Shown: positions 22,231-34,788 of the stretch, piece by piece
Position numbering within the stretch: position 1 is the stretch's first letter
Layout of the letters: each line of letters opens with the position of its first letter
Source of the DNA: Capitella teleta
Lineage: Eukaryota > Annelida > Polychaeta > Capitellidae
Length of the DNA: 64,000 nt
NCBI GenBank assembly: GCA_000328365.1
Contig: KB301483.1
Location: 174,936 to 238,935 of the forward strand
Direction: 5' to 3'
Position numbers and translations under genes: made by a program
Notes under the pieces: generated by a model
The model's input: the letters and a program-made list of their open reading frames with translations, nothing else
The model's database searches: none
What the model was told of the DNA's origin: nothing

Positions 22231-25164
22231 CGAAAAAGATAAAATAATGTTGAAGCCGTTTGATTTCCTAATCAATGCACACTGAAGAAAAAATGAAGGT
22301 GTCTAAAACTATCAATGACTGGTGCGAAAGCTCACAGGCATTCATTCCACGTCAATGAAACTACATGTATTGTCCTTGATTCCATCCATGTTTTTGCGAT
22401 CAAACACCACTCGAATCGAGGATATTCAAACCATTAAAGGTAACGAGCCCACGAAAATAGAAATCCAAAAAAACAAAAATCGCCTTCGGGCGTCGCAATC
22501 GTTGATAAGGAACCAGAGAAAAAAGCGCGCGGAAAAGCAGACGATAATTGCAGTTTCGGTTTCACTTTTAAAGTATCAAGAGCGCCATCGTTGTAAGCAA
22601 TATGTCATAGGCGAAGTATTGAACATACACTACAGTGAGCAACACTGGGCACAGGTATTGAATTGATTTCAATGAATAACAGATTGATTATATGTAATTA
22701 TATTGTTGGTATTGTCAATTTAATCTAAAGATGACAGTGTATCCTCCGGTATAATAATAGAAAAAATCCCCGAATATTAAACAACGCTTTGTTCCAACTA
22801 AATTGTTGTTCAATATATTTATGTTGGTGTGTTCAGATAATTAGTGACTGTATAAACCAAGAATATTGACTCATGTTACATCATCATGAACTACATGTAG
22901 TATTGCAGTTAATTAAAAGAATTGACGTGGAATAAAGTGCTATACAGAACCACATGATGGCAGATTTTGCAAAATACACAACCAAAAGAAAACAATGCTC
23001 AAATTAACAGAGATAAGGAGTGAAAAAAAAAAAAAAAAAAAAAAAAAATCTATAATAACACAGTTCTGTTGTCGAGCAGGAAAATATTATTAAAGTATAT
23101 CGGTGCATCTGAATAACATCAGCTAGCGCACACGCCGCACAGATAACACAGCACAGAAATAGATCCGTTTAATTATACCAAGTGGGGTGCACATCCACAA
23201 TATGTAAATACAGATGCTGTACAGGTGAGTAAGCAAAATAAAATTAGAGCTTTTTTGTTCACCTGTTTTTATGGTCAAATTGTATTTGGAGAATACGACA
23301 AAAAAAAAAAGGATTCGACTGTTCCAAAACGGATAGGTGTAATTAGCAGTGATGCACTCATTAAGCCTAATTAAAATATAATTCCATCCAGAAGAGTGAA
23401 GGAGAAAAGTACTGCTCTAATTTCCCCCGTTTCTAACCCCGCCGTAATTATAATCTGATTAATCTCAATTGCTGATAAGGCATTAGATAAACACATGGCA
23501 CACATCAATGACATCATTATCGTGGTTGCTTTATCTGCGCATTCAAACGCGGTGCTATTTCGGATGAATTCGCTCAAGACATCGCATGTCAGCTTCCCAC
23601 ACCACTAGGCTACAGCTTGGGGAGCTAGTCGCAGGTCTTCTTTCTCGGTTGGCGGAGGATTCCAAGCAAACATCATTGTCGAACGAGCAGACGGCGGCAA
23701 AACCAGCAATTGGGTGCACAATGACTGAGCAAATATCGCAAACCAAAAATACAACATCACAAATAACCGGAAAGAAGAACCAAACATGGTTCGAACCTTC
23801 CTTTAATCGATTGTAGAATTAGAAGTACATTCAAAGAGGAGAAAAAATGAGAAGCAGAATAAGGCTGATTTGAAATGAGCACATGTTATGATGAGTGGCT
23901 TCGTCACATTCACCTGCAGGGGAGGAGCTCAAATTCGAATCACGTTCAGTTTGTTTGGCACATACTAGTACCCTAGTGTCTCCTGGCAACGCATAATGAG
24001 CTGAAGATCAAGTCAACCATAGATGTGGAGATATGCGTCCTGTGAAGCCATAGGAGGCGGGTCTCCATATCACGGTAGTTTACCAAGCATGCACATATTG
24101 AGGCTTTTGAGAAGAAAAAAAAAATATGTAAGATAGGGCAAAAGATCGTAAATAAAAAATTACTTATTGCCGTTGAATGAATAGCGGAAAATCAAAATTG
24201 ACCCTGTTTCAACTTTTAAGGCATCATAGTCTTTTACTATCTTTTCAGCTCAAAACGAAATTAATTCAATTTATGACCAATTCAATTTTAATCCGGATAC
24301 CTACTCTATCTGACCTTAATTCGTATAACATTATACACGCATAAGTCAAATTTCAATTGCTCAAAAGCTGTATGTCAAGGGCTTCTCATGTGAGCAACCA
24401 CACGGGAACATTCTCCAGAGACTTCCCTCTCACGAAGCGAAAGCTGCAATCCTAAAATAGCAATTTCATACACATCACACATGTACTAGAGTCTCATGGC
24501 AGACGTGACTATGGTGGTTGGGTTTTATGGAGTCTTCGATGGTTGCCAGGTAACCATGGGATCGCCGCAGCTGTTCCCGCCTCCCCTGCAGCGTGCCTCG
24601 AGTTTCAACACTTGATTATTTGAGCTAATCCATTGAACCTTTCTCCAATATCTCACGAGCAGACGACGGCAAAACCACCGGTCGAAGGAACCAACTGGGT
24701 GTTGCACAATGGCCCTTCTCCACCAACAGACAAATCAACAATAGATGACAATTGCTATATATGCAGTACGAATGAATCGTGTAGTGGACGCTCTTTTTTT
24801 TTTTTTTTTTTTCATCTGATGCTCTCAGGTGTGTTCTGTTCGCCAAAATTGTCTATTTAGTTGTAACCTGAATACTGGTACTTAGTTTTTAATATTAGGT
24901 CCTAATATCAAATCCGGTATAATAATTACCATTGCCTAAAGAAATTTTTCCGCCATGAATAACTCCCTTGCCCACATTTGATAACCGTTTCTCTCGTATA
25001 TCTAAGCTAATTAATACTTTTTGTACGTTTTGTGCATTAAATCGCTCGTATTTTGAGCAAACCAGCTCAATTCTCCGAACCATTATCAAATTTGACTTCT
25101 GATGATGCAATTGAAAAATCCATAAGATCAGTGGTATTTTCATCGCTTAGCGATAGCATCGTCG

Positions 25165-25200
25165 GGGACTCAGCCAATTGATCCAGTTGGCCTGAGTCCC
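25165..25200. repeat. Imperfect inverted repeat (hairpin)
   Basis: GGGACTCAGCCAA and TTGGCCTGAGTCCC pair across a short loop with one bulged base. The flanks GCGATAG and TAATCGC extend it weakly. It could be a foldback element remnant. No coding context is visible. Confidence 0.6.
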
Positions 25201-27839
25201 TAATCGCGGATTCCAATAGCTAAACATGAAATGCATGCAGAGGACACAGCATCCATTAATTGCTATATTAAATAACATAACATAGATTAAATAATCAATA
25301 CACGTAATATAAAAGCTAAACCAAATAATATACAAAGTAATAGAAATTAATCTTCAGCAGTGTAATATTGTTAGCGTAAATATATCCGGCTATAATTTAC
25401 CAAAAAGAAAGTCAATGAGTAATTACCAGTAATTGTGTAGAGTCGCTTTACTCGCTTTCTAAATATTGCTCCACATACAACGATGGGAAGTGAGCTGCCA
25501 GGACTGCCTGGAGAGAAGAAAATTAATAAGAACAAAAATACCATGATTGTGACTATCTAAAGTAGGCCTGCAATAAAGGCCAAGGCCAGGGTCATATCAC
25601 ATGAGTGCAACATCAAAGACAAACTCCGACACGCCAATCAGTGATGGTGAGGACCACTCCATGGAACCCAATTGGCAGCGGACGCTCGAACCCGATAAAC
25701 GACACATCCTCGTTTCTATCGCAATCGGATTCCATAACCACGTGGGTGTTGCCATGGAGATGAATTTCGGGTGCATTACTATTTTGAATAAAAGCATTCT
25801 ACTGCGTATAAGAGCAGCTGGGTGTACATCAATAGAAATCACAGCGTTGAAAAGGGTGCCGCTGAAGAGCAATGGCAGCATTTGCAAGAACTAGCAATTC
25901 AATCACATGTGGTACATTCACAATTCTAGTCGATGGTCAGCTCAATTCAGCCAGTCTGATCTGATCACGTGTTAACTCATTGATTACTTTGTATGTATTT
26001 ATATCTTCAAATGCAAGACGGGTTTGCAGAGTTCTGAATAAACACGTATTGAGACCCCTCTCTTATCAAACTAACAACGTTGGCAACTTTGCACCAATGG
26101 AAAATCAAACTCCGCAAAATGTGCCAATTCATTTCATCTTTTCACTTCACCCAGACAAACATTATCCTTTATTTAGCCTTGATACATTCCATGGTGATCG
26201 GGGACGCTGAATCGTGTAAGCTTCGAGTCTGAGAGATAAGATTATAAATTTTCATTTTGCAATAGTCACAAAGGCCTGCTACTCATAAACCTGAAACACC
26301 TTCTTGCTGATCAATTGCATAATTCATGATCGTGACAGACACTACCAGGAAGTAAAAAATCCAAAACTTAAAAGAAAAAAATAAATAAAAAAATTGCAAT
26401 TTTAATTTGGTAAGAGATAGATCAGATAATGTTGCATACCGGTATCGCAGAACCCAATAAATAAATGTTATAAGTGGACCTTTGCAAATAGAGTTGCATA
26501 CTCACATGTAACTAAAGTTTCCAAATTCCAATTAAAAGATCAACCACACTGTCTCCACGACTACATGTAATCATGGCAGACTCTGAAACCTCTCAATTGT
26601 GTCTGCGGGTGGGCTCTTTATGAATTCTAAATGAAGTTTTTTCGTGGCGAATGAACTTCAATGAAGACAAGTGGATATACATCAGCACTTGATTACATTA
26701 GTTCACACACGGAGGAATCATTGATCTTTGACAAAACTGTACACAATGACAATGCAATTAGAAGAGGTGATTTGAAGCTGGGACACAAAAGTGACAAAAT
26801 TAACAATTACCGTAATAAAATAATTGAAGCACACAGAAAACTGGTACCCCCTTGAAATAAATGATTTCTCAACAAAATATGATTCATAAATTCAGCTATT
26901 CACTTCTTCCCATCTGGTCTCCAACGCCCAAAAATTTCATAGGTTGAAATTTCCATGGATAATTGGATATGCCCCTCAGTAAACGAACGGGTGTATCCAT
27001 CCATCCATGATTAGAAATGACAGGTAACCTGGCCCAACTTCCAGATCAGTTGCAAACAGAAGTACATAAATGAGGAAATCCACACAATCAATTCCAGTCA
27101 CCCAATCACAACAGAATGAATTCCAGAAGAGGCTGGAACAACTGTTGCTATAGTTACATAGGGGTGATGAACTAATAATTGTATTAATTTGTTATGAATA
27201 AAGTCAATAAACTGCTCTACTCATGCCATCATACCAATTCATCTATAAAAACTTTGTTTTAATGAATTTAGCAGTCAATGCATGCCACTCTCTTGTGTTA
27301 TTTGTGGGTGTTTTTTTGTCTTGATATTTTTTTTCATTTGTTCCTTTCTGCCTACTTTTCTGAACCAAGTGTGTCTGAATGAACCTCATTCAATAGGGCG
27401 ATGTCTGTATACAGTCTGCAGTCTGCTCAAGTATATTAACTAGCCCACTTATTTCATAGGCCTATGCAAGTCAGTCATTACACTCATGGCCTAATTCGCT
27501 TGGCTGCAGTTTCATTAAACTTTTAGTGGCTGTCAGATCTCTTCTACATGCATTAAATGATCATGCAATCATATATTAATAGTTAACGGAGATTCTCAGG
27601 GAGCAATGCCAAACTATACAGCATGCTGCATGACCACTGACCAGGTCAATTAAACATGTGTCCTCATCTGACATATCAGCTGTCAGCTATATTACATGTA
27701 ATCATGAGCTCATGAAAGAACTTGTACACTTCATTAGTCATTGCATAAATCCTCATAACTTGTCCAGTCAATCATCATGATCACACATTTTCTCTACAAA
27801 TTGTGGATAAATTTTGTTTTTCTTTTTTCGTGGGTTTAT

Positions 27840-28000
27840 TTAACCTTGAGATCTTGAAGCTAAGACTTATGTGGTCTGAGGAGGTAAGCAAGAGTTAAGT
27901 GCATTACCAAAGGACACAAGGTTAGTGGCTGGCTTTGAACCTCCAGTGGCCAGCGCCAAGCCCTTTCAAGGCGAGCATGCTGACCATTCAGCCACCACCT
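27840..28000 (-). mobile_element. tRNA-derived SINE
   Basis: Read on the minus strand from about 27999, the sequence begins GGTGGCTGAATGGTCAGC, a degenerate pol III box A (TGGCTGAATGGTC). About 50 bases later comes GAGGTTCAAAGCC, a degenerate box B. The downstream body TGTCCTTTGGTAATGCACTT resembles, as I recall, a GTGTCCTTGGGCAAGGCACTT-type block seen in SINEs of many marine animals. The tRNA-like head has lost normal stem pairing, so this is a SINE copy and not a tRNA gene. The 3' end is not sharply defined. Confidence 0.68.
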
Positions 28001-29025
28001 CTCCTGTACAGTGAGGGGGCATTCTTATATCAATCTCATAGCCACAGCGTGACAGACACAGTCACAGTGACAGACACTGAGACAGTCATCAGTTATCATA
28101 ATGTTATCATGATCATGTACAATAAACCAATGATTATGCTTATCAATAATTACTATAGTATATCAAACGGATTATGATATGTTCTAGCATGTCATACATC
28201 CTAGGAATTTGAGAATATTTGTGAAATGTGTAAGTCCATGCACAATATTTTGTGCTTATTGAGATATTGATGTGTAGTAGTAGTAATATTATAATCATAA
28301 TGTAGTGTTATCAAAATATGATAAGATCAGAAAATTGTGAAATGTGAAGTTGAATTGAAGTTCAAGTTGGCACGTACCATTCTAACTAATTACCACCTCG
28401 TAGTCGTAGTAAGGAATGGTGGATAGCACATTAAATGATTAAATTTTAACTCACCCTGGTCAGATGGCAGTACATGTTATTAGGCCAATTACTTACTATA
28501 CACTACAGTAATACTAGTATTACACTAATATCGTTCCAAAACTCCTATTGCTATAAAGACCCCATAGTTTATACAGAATGCGGCTAGTTTTACCTGATTA
28601 CACTGATTGTGACTGAATACTGACTCACTCAGTCACTGAGTCAGTGAGTGAGGGTCTGATGGGTCACTGACCCGTAACCGGGTGTAAACATAATACCTTT
28701 CCCGTTCGTCCATACTTTAGTCACCCAATTATCCGGAATCATAACGGACTCACCTTTTGGGAGAATGCCTCAAATTTGAGGTTGATCCAATTTATCACAA
28801 AAGCGTTAACCTTCTTCTCAGTGTATGTGTTGCAGGCGAAGTGGGCCAATAATTCAGCTAGCTTCAGGCCAAGCGTATGAGGTCAAGGCCCAAAAAAATG
28901 GGTCATTTCGGGTCAGCAGCATGCAGCAAGGGCAAGGTCAAAAACACAACTTTGTGCGTTGTCGAACGACCTGTTATTTGTATTTGCGCATCGTTCTTAT
29001 TAGGCCACGACTGCGAATAGAGCAT

Positions 29026-29122
29026 GGGATAGACCCCGAAGCCGCCGTCGTGAGCCGCTAGCCGCCGCCATGGAGGCCTGAGCCGTCAACCAGCCGTAGC
29101 AAACCGGCTAGCCGCCGTGTAC
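29026..29122 (+). repeat. GCCGCC-rich dispersed repeat, copy 1
   Basis: GGGATAGACCCCGAAGCCGCC opens a stretch of AGCCGCC and CAGCCG words. The opening words ATAGACCCCGAAGCC recur at about 35382 and in diverged form (TTAGACCCCGGAGCCGCC) at 36215. The three copies look like one low-copy repeat family. A fixed word at the start and variable GCCGCC-like content afterwards argue against a simple microsatellite. Confidence 0.55.
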
Positions 29123-30099
29123 ATGCTCCGCCATCATTCATATACATCACCATAAAAATCATAAGAAATATTGATAAACGGCAATCGTTAAGAATTGAGA
29201 TGCGACTCTTTGCGCTTGATCATTCATCATTTCCCCCACTAGCATCCCGTCCTCTGCCTAATGTCCGTTAATGTGATTTGTTTTGGGTAAGCTCAATCTA
29301 GGAACAATAGTGACATCCTGTCGTCATTGAATGATGAATATAATCTGGGTTTGTTTTGGCAACAAGTCACGACAAGACCATGATTTCTCAAATGTTTGAG
29401 TGACGTTAAATTAAATGATGTCTGGTTGGATAAGAACAAATTAATTGCTGTTAACTGCAATATTGCATCATTCATTCCGTTATTTGCTCTACGTGTACAT
29501 GCATGCACTAACAATCAGGGTATGAACCGTTAATTCAATAACCATCTTTCAAAATGAAAATGGGTTATCGGTCATGACACATTTCCATGAAAAATATCAA
29601 CGACAAAAATCACGTCATTAGCGTTTTGTACATGGCACCAGAAATGTAGAATACTTTGAAGCAATTGTTGACCATTAATCGCCTTCCTACAGAGTTGTTT
29701 TTTTTTTTTTTTTTTTCACAGGCTTCATTTCTGAGTCTGTACAAAGTACTACTACTAATATATTCAGTTTCGATTCATTTCAGTGCTTTTTTGTCTCAGA
29801 AAAGAAGGCTTCATCAACTTTCTTTGATGTTGATTTCTGATAGCGACGCATAGCGTAGATAATTTTTTCCCTATACTTGTCGGCAAATATTAGGCATGCC
29901 AATGTAGATGCTGTAATATAATTAGGTACGGTCATTTGGTTCTTGTATCTAAGTATCTGTGTTATTATTCTTCAAACATTATTCATACAATAGAATATCC
30001 CAGCAGGCACAAGATGTCTTTAAGATGCATAGACTAAGCTAGAATTGGGGTACTCGTCTCTCCACCAGTTTTAGCACTTCTCAGACCATGCGCGAGGCA
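29123..30099. other. Non-coding spacer
   Basis: Nothing recognisable apart from a poly(T) run at about 29697-29716. Frames are short and motif-free. Confidence 0.4.
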
Positions 30100-30316
30100 C
30101 AACGCGCACAACGCACAATGCGCTGAGAGCCAGCAGCCAATCAGAGCCAAGCGCGCGCTGCTGCAACACGTGCCGCGCGAACTTCACTCTTTCTTCAAAT
30201 TCTCTTTGCATCGCGCGCATAGTGTTAGACGAAAGTCACGAAAGCAATCGCCTAATTTTAGAAGAACCAATCGAGATCTACCAGCTCAACCTTATACTCA
30301 TCATCTACTAAATCAA
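30100..30316 (+). promoter_or_regulatory. Candidate promoter and 5' UTR exon of the DUF4806-type gene
   Basis: A CpG-rich patch carries GCCAATCAG (CCAAT box, 30135-30143), the E-box CACGTG (30167-30172) and several GCGCGC words. It is followed by an AT-balanced stretch that ends ATCAAG with the strong donor GTGAGT at 30317. The next gene on this strand begins at ATG 32039 directly after an acceptor, so a 1.7 kb 5' UTR intron would link them. Motif and spacing fit; transcription is inferred. Confidence 0.5.
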
Positions 30317-31335
30317 GGTGAGTTCAATAAAAAAAAATTTGATTGGTTTAATTAGTTTATTACGACATAGATATACAGCATGTTTTGTGATGTATTTGTG
30401 TGAAAATTAGTAGGCAATTATAAAATATAATAATTTATTTATTACAATTCGTGTACAATAATGTGGAAGAAAGAACATATAGAACACAATATAATAAAAA
30501 TACAGTGCATAATAACTGTAATATTATTGCTGGTGAAAAGTGATTTTTCATAAGGATAGGCTAGCTTTGTATGGCAGATCATATATGCCGCATATTTATG
30601 CGGCACTGGTGCCCCCGCAATCGACCGTATATATGCATTTATAAACAACTGCACAATTGATTAACTAATAATAATATCCTCAATTTAGACCTATGTGTGT
30701 GACATCCCTGTAACTTTGTTGTGCTCATGCGGGGAGCTGCATTGCGACATTGATGAATAAGTTTTAACAGTTTTGAGTAATAATAGTCGTTGTTTCGGAG
30801 ATTACTAGCGCAGGACCAGGCAAACACAAGTTGTGTCGATATCTAATATCTCTATATCTAATCTAAATGACGAAATCCCATGCTAATGAATCCGCCTGGG
30901 CAGTCTGGCATCTCGCCGTACTTTGATGCCAGAAACAGACCACCTATTAAACGTCGGCCACCTGCCATTAACTAATTCGAAAGTTTACATTTACTAAAAG
31001 TTCTGAAGCAAAAAATGCCTCTGCATTTACAATACATATATTTCCAATGGGCTCGCACGCTCGTATATAATAGGATGCGTAAAAATGAACCTGTCTCTCA
31101 ATTTGCGCGAGACATAACTCAACTCAACTGTTGAATGTATTAAATTAACACGGTCTTATGTGTACGGTTATAATAATTATTATAGTATAAGTTTTAGAAA
31201 TAAATCCACATGTATCAGATTGAGTGAATAAAGTCATTCAAGGTAATGAATGGGGTAATTGCCATCGAGACCTCCTGTTGAGTGATATAAACCGAGGACC
31301 ATTAGCCGATTAGGCATGCCATTGATACCCACCAG

Positions 31336-31393
<58 letters not shown>

Positions 31394-32038
31394 AACCGCT
31401 GGTCACATCTGGAATTTGTGAATTAAATCACCGCTGTCTGCATTCTCGGCTATTATTTTGAGATTGTAAAGATAAACATCCACTTCAGTCGTCAATTATA
31501 TGTACAGCTCTCGATTACAATACATGTATTTCGTCATTTGGCGACATTTTCAGTAGTTCGCCATTAGACATTGCACATTCAGATGATATGGATATTGTAA
31601 GACTTAGTTTAGGTTTAGCCCTAAAATGTTTGTTTCCTCATTATAAAAGATTTGCAAATATAATGGACCAGTATAATAATAATAATATATTGTAAAACAA
31701 ATTAAAGAAAAAGACTTTGTCCTTTGCCATTGTTACAGGAAGACACCTGCAAAGCCATTTTACTCATTAAAATTGGGTGTAAATAATTGTCCGTCCGATC
31801 GCTTTGGGATTCTATATTTGAGGCAGAACGTCAATTTTAGAAGCAAACTTTTGCACCGTAAAAGCCTTGTGTTAAAGGTAGTTGCTCTGCCATACAAAGA
31901 TAGATTAGTTCTTCAACCTTTGCTGCATGGTGATGAACATTGATGCAGGTTATACATGCAAAGTAAGTGATAAGAGGAACAACACCATTGTTTGAAGTTC
32001 AATACGGTTATTGTATTTTTTCCCACTTTCTTTCCAAG
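30317..32038. other. Probable 5' UTR intron of the DUF4806-type gene
   Basis: No coding exon is evident. It contains a (CT)n microsatellite at about 31339-31391 and ends with TTTCTTTCCAAG, the acceptor just before the ATG. A small AATAATTATTATAGTATAA palindromic patch lies near 31171-31190. Confidence 0.45.
31339..31391 (+). repeat. (CT)n microsatellite after a C run
   Basis: Nine C are followed by about 22 CT units. On this strand it lies inside the proposed 5' UTR intron of the downstream gene. Confidence 0.9.
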
Positions 32039-34478
32039 ATGAATGCATACAAGCGGTGGGTGAGAGCAGTTTGGTTCGAAAATGGCAGAGAGGTAAAAGG
32101 AGTGGCTCCAGATACCTGGATCAAGAGAGGGACAGTCTTTTGGCCGAAAGGCACAAATGCAGAGCCTGCTTATCTTGACAGAGAAGAACCCAATGAGAAG
32201 ACCTGGCGGTCTTTTAAGTTGGTGAAAGTCAAATTTACATCAGGTGAGTTGCTGTAATTTATTATTTATTTAACCAGCTTGGAACCAGCTGACATATATT
32301 TATTTTGTTACTGTTGGGGAGTCTAAATGCACTATTATGCCAAATAATTAAATTTTCTTCATTATCATCATTTTTGTGATTCAGATAAGGAAGAAGATTG
32401 CCATGAATATGACGCAACAACAGCTGAAGAGGGAGATGATCAGGACAACCGAAGAGGGGTGAAGAAGAAAAAGGAAGAAGACTTCCTCTATGAAACGGAT
32501 GAAGCGGATGGTTTGTTCAGAGATCCTTTCAGTATTTTACTGTTTATAACTAAATCATACAAACGTTTTATTCGTGCTTAGATCATATTCTTTCATATGG
32601 AAATATGAAACATCAGACTAACAACAAGTCAACATAATAATATAAGAAGAATATTGGCTTTTTTATTGTAAATCTGAGAACAATATTTTATAATAGTGTT
32701 ATCCACATTATAGGTGCTCTAGAACGAGTTCTGGATGACCATGAGTAATGATCAAACCAAGGATAAAGGTAAAACATTTTTTGGTTAGTGGTGTTCTATA
32801 CAGAGAACCCAAAATATATAATTTCAAATTAGAAGCATTATTGAGAGCTCAGTTAAAACTCAATTTATTTTCAGATGAACCAACTTTCACCTCAACGCAT
32901 AAAAGTAAAGATGATTTTCTTAAGTTGGTTACAAGTTATAATATGATTTCGTACTCAGGTGATAGAAAACTGAATAAAATTTTGAGGCGGCTGTCATCAT
33001 CAAAGAAGAAGCAGCGAGAAGGTATAGTCAACATTATTCCAATTCATGTCATTTGGTAATAATTGACATAATTCTATATAAAGATTTTAGAAAATCAGCT
33101 GAAGTGAGAACTGCCCAAAAACCTAAAATTCGTGACATGTCAGGTCATGGAGGACAATCCCTTGTTGGCTTTGATGGTGACCAAGAATAAAGTCCAATCA
33201 ATAAATCAGGTTAAGCACAATTCGTCCTAAACTATATAAGCTATAATCTACAACAAGCTACAATCAAAAGTTCAGCCAAATTGATCCTTCATTATGATAG
33301 CAACTCTTCCTTTCACATTTACCCGTATTTCAATTTCAGATATGCAGAGTGCAATCAACATCCTGGTACCACCAATACCTCCTTGTACACCCTCTAGGAC
33401 AAACGAACCACCCAGTAAGTTTTTTAATATTTGGATTTGATTTTTTGAATACTAAACCGGAGCATTTTGTGCAACAGCTGAGGACGAAGATAGCGACTAC
33501 GAGGATATTTATGTTGATGAAGTTGATTCACAGATGGAAGAGGTCCCTGACTCGTGAGTGCTGCATTAATAATTTAGGAGAATAAGATCTATGCTAACGA
33601 CCAACTCTTCACAGGTCCATGAGTAAAGGAAAAAGGCCGGGAAAAAAGTTGAATAAAAGCTCTTTCCCTATGACAACAGCAAGTGATTATAATTCCTCAT
33701 GGTTGTTTAGCCTTGCAACAAACATTTATCTTCCAGAATTTCAGAAGAGAACTCTCCACCTTTTGGTTGAAATCCGGAGTCTGCTTCAGCGGGCTGTCAG
33801 TCAACCAGGAGAATAGTGGAAAGGGGACAACAGAACTCTCTGTACTATGCTGCGAAGCAGTTCACACATATTCATGAGTTCCCTGATTTATATACAGAGG
33901 ACAAGCAGCTGTGGGTAAGATCATTTTGCTTGCATACTTCAGTTCGATTAGTTCGATCTTATTTTGCTCATTTTATTGCACTAATTGAGCAAAATGATAT
34001 GTTAAAACTAGTTTTGATTTTCATTCATCCTTTCTTCAGATCAAGAGGTGGCAAGCGCTGGGTGGCAGAGACCCCCGTGAAATGTTTAAAAACACTATGA
34101 AAAGGTGTTTATAATTATGTTCTCAGACGTTCTATTTTAACCTCAAAATAACTAAACACTCTAAGGCTCAGCAAGCTATTAATTAGTAATCTTGATTTTC
34201 AGATTGTGTTGACTGTTATATTCTTGTTTCTGATATTTGTCAAAAGACCTTGAACAAAACTTGAATATGGATGGCCAGAGGGGAGCCAAAACAGCCTTCA
34301 GAGGCTCATCTTTACATGTACTCATAGTTGGTAAGTAAACATAGTTTGAATCAAACTTGACGCAAATACTGTTTCTGTGAACAATTTTCTAGAATCTGTT
34401 TTGGAAAAGTTTTCAAGTGCTGTCACAGAACAGCAAATTGATGAATTCATCCGAAACAGACTGAGAAATGCCACATAG
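32039..34478 (+). CDS. DUF4806-type protein of unknown function
   Basis: Exons I can join: 32039-32243, 32385-32510, 32875-33021, 33099-33176, 33340-33414, 33479-33553, 33615-33682, 33737-33795, 33861-33914, 34040-34104, about 34203-34330 and 34393-34478. The N-terminal module (KRWVRAVWF, GVAPDTWIKRGTVFWPKG, then WRSFKLVKVK) is the valine/tryptophan-rich start seen in many invertebrate DUF4806 proteins. The middle is acidic and low in complexity. The C-terminal part (FQKRTLHLLVEIRSLL, LWIKRWQALGGRDPREMFKN, NMDGQRGAKTAF, VTEQQIDEFIRNRL) matches the DUF4806 pattern. That family has no known enzyme activity; some members are annotated near mobile elements, but nothing viral is visible here. The exon beginning at 34203 contains two in-frame TGA codons (34209, 34230) before the conserved tail, so the gene could be a pseudogene, mis-sequenced or spliced differently. 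The exact middle exons are uncertain. Confidence 0.6.
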
Positions 34479-34565
34479 AGGCAAAAGTGAACTGTAGTGT
34501 TGTGTAGTGTGTTTATTTTTTATAGTTGTGTAGTTGTTTTATTTCAATTGTTTTCATCGATGTCA

Positions 34566-34571
34566 AATAAA
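34566..34571 (+). terminator. Poly(A) signal of the DUF4806-type gene
   Basis: AATAAA occurs 88 bases after the stop codon and is the first canonical hexamer downstream. Confidence 0.6.
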
Positions 34572-34635
34572 TGGAAATAGAAATACATTACTCTTGTTCA
34601 TGTCTTTAAGTTGTCAAAGTAAAGCCTGATGAACA

Positions 34636-34788
34636 TCTTGTTTGAGACGTCTTTTAGTCGACTAGATATGAGACGTCTAAAGAATGTCTTGTTTGAGACG
34701 TCTTTTAGTCGACTAGATGTGAGACGTCTAAAGAATGTCTTGTTTGAGACGTCTTTTAGTCGACTAGATATGAGACGTCTAAAAGTCG
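34636..34788. repeat. Three 51 bp tandem repeats with internal palindromes
   Basis: Units begin TCTTGTTTGAGACGTC at 34636, 34687 and 34738 and differ by a single base (ATATG or ATGTG). Each contains AGACGTCT twice, plus GTCGAC, so every unit can form a hairpin. The period is a multiple of three, leaving an open frame (repeat ETSFSRLDMRRLKNVL), but there is no reason to think it is translated. Degenerate AGACGTCT-like words continue to about 34875. Confidence 0.85.

Larger units (their letters stand above)
18356..30099. other. Long non-coding stretch upstream of the nuclear receptor
   Basis: I find no coding exon in nearly 12 kb. The open frames are short, lack motifs and conflict between strands. 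By eye the + strand is A-rich over Aabout 18.4-27 kb, the pattern expected if the minus strand is transcribed, so part of this may be 5' introns and 5' UTR of the nuclear receptor. Structured items are listed separately: a candidate 5' exon at 20.4 kb, simple repeats, an inverted repeat at 25.2 kb, a SINE at 27.9 kb and a GCCGCC-rich repeat at 29.0 kb. Confidence 0.5.

Noticed and set aside
27915-28000. Possible functional tRNA on the minus strand
   Set aside because: Boxes A and B are recognisable but degenerate, normal stem pairing is absent, and a SINE-type body follows.
28619-28655. TGAGTCA/TGACTCA-rich patch as an AP-1 enhancer
   Set aside because: It is a short imperfect GACTCACTCAGT palindrome and could be simple repeat. 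There is no gene context to support a regulatory role.
32714-32744. 31-base exon in the DUF4806-type gene
   Set aside because: It has good splice sites (ATTATAG, GTAATG), but including it shifts the frame into a stop. Direct splicing from 32510 to 32875 keeps the frame.
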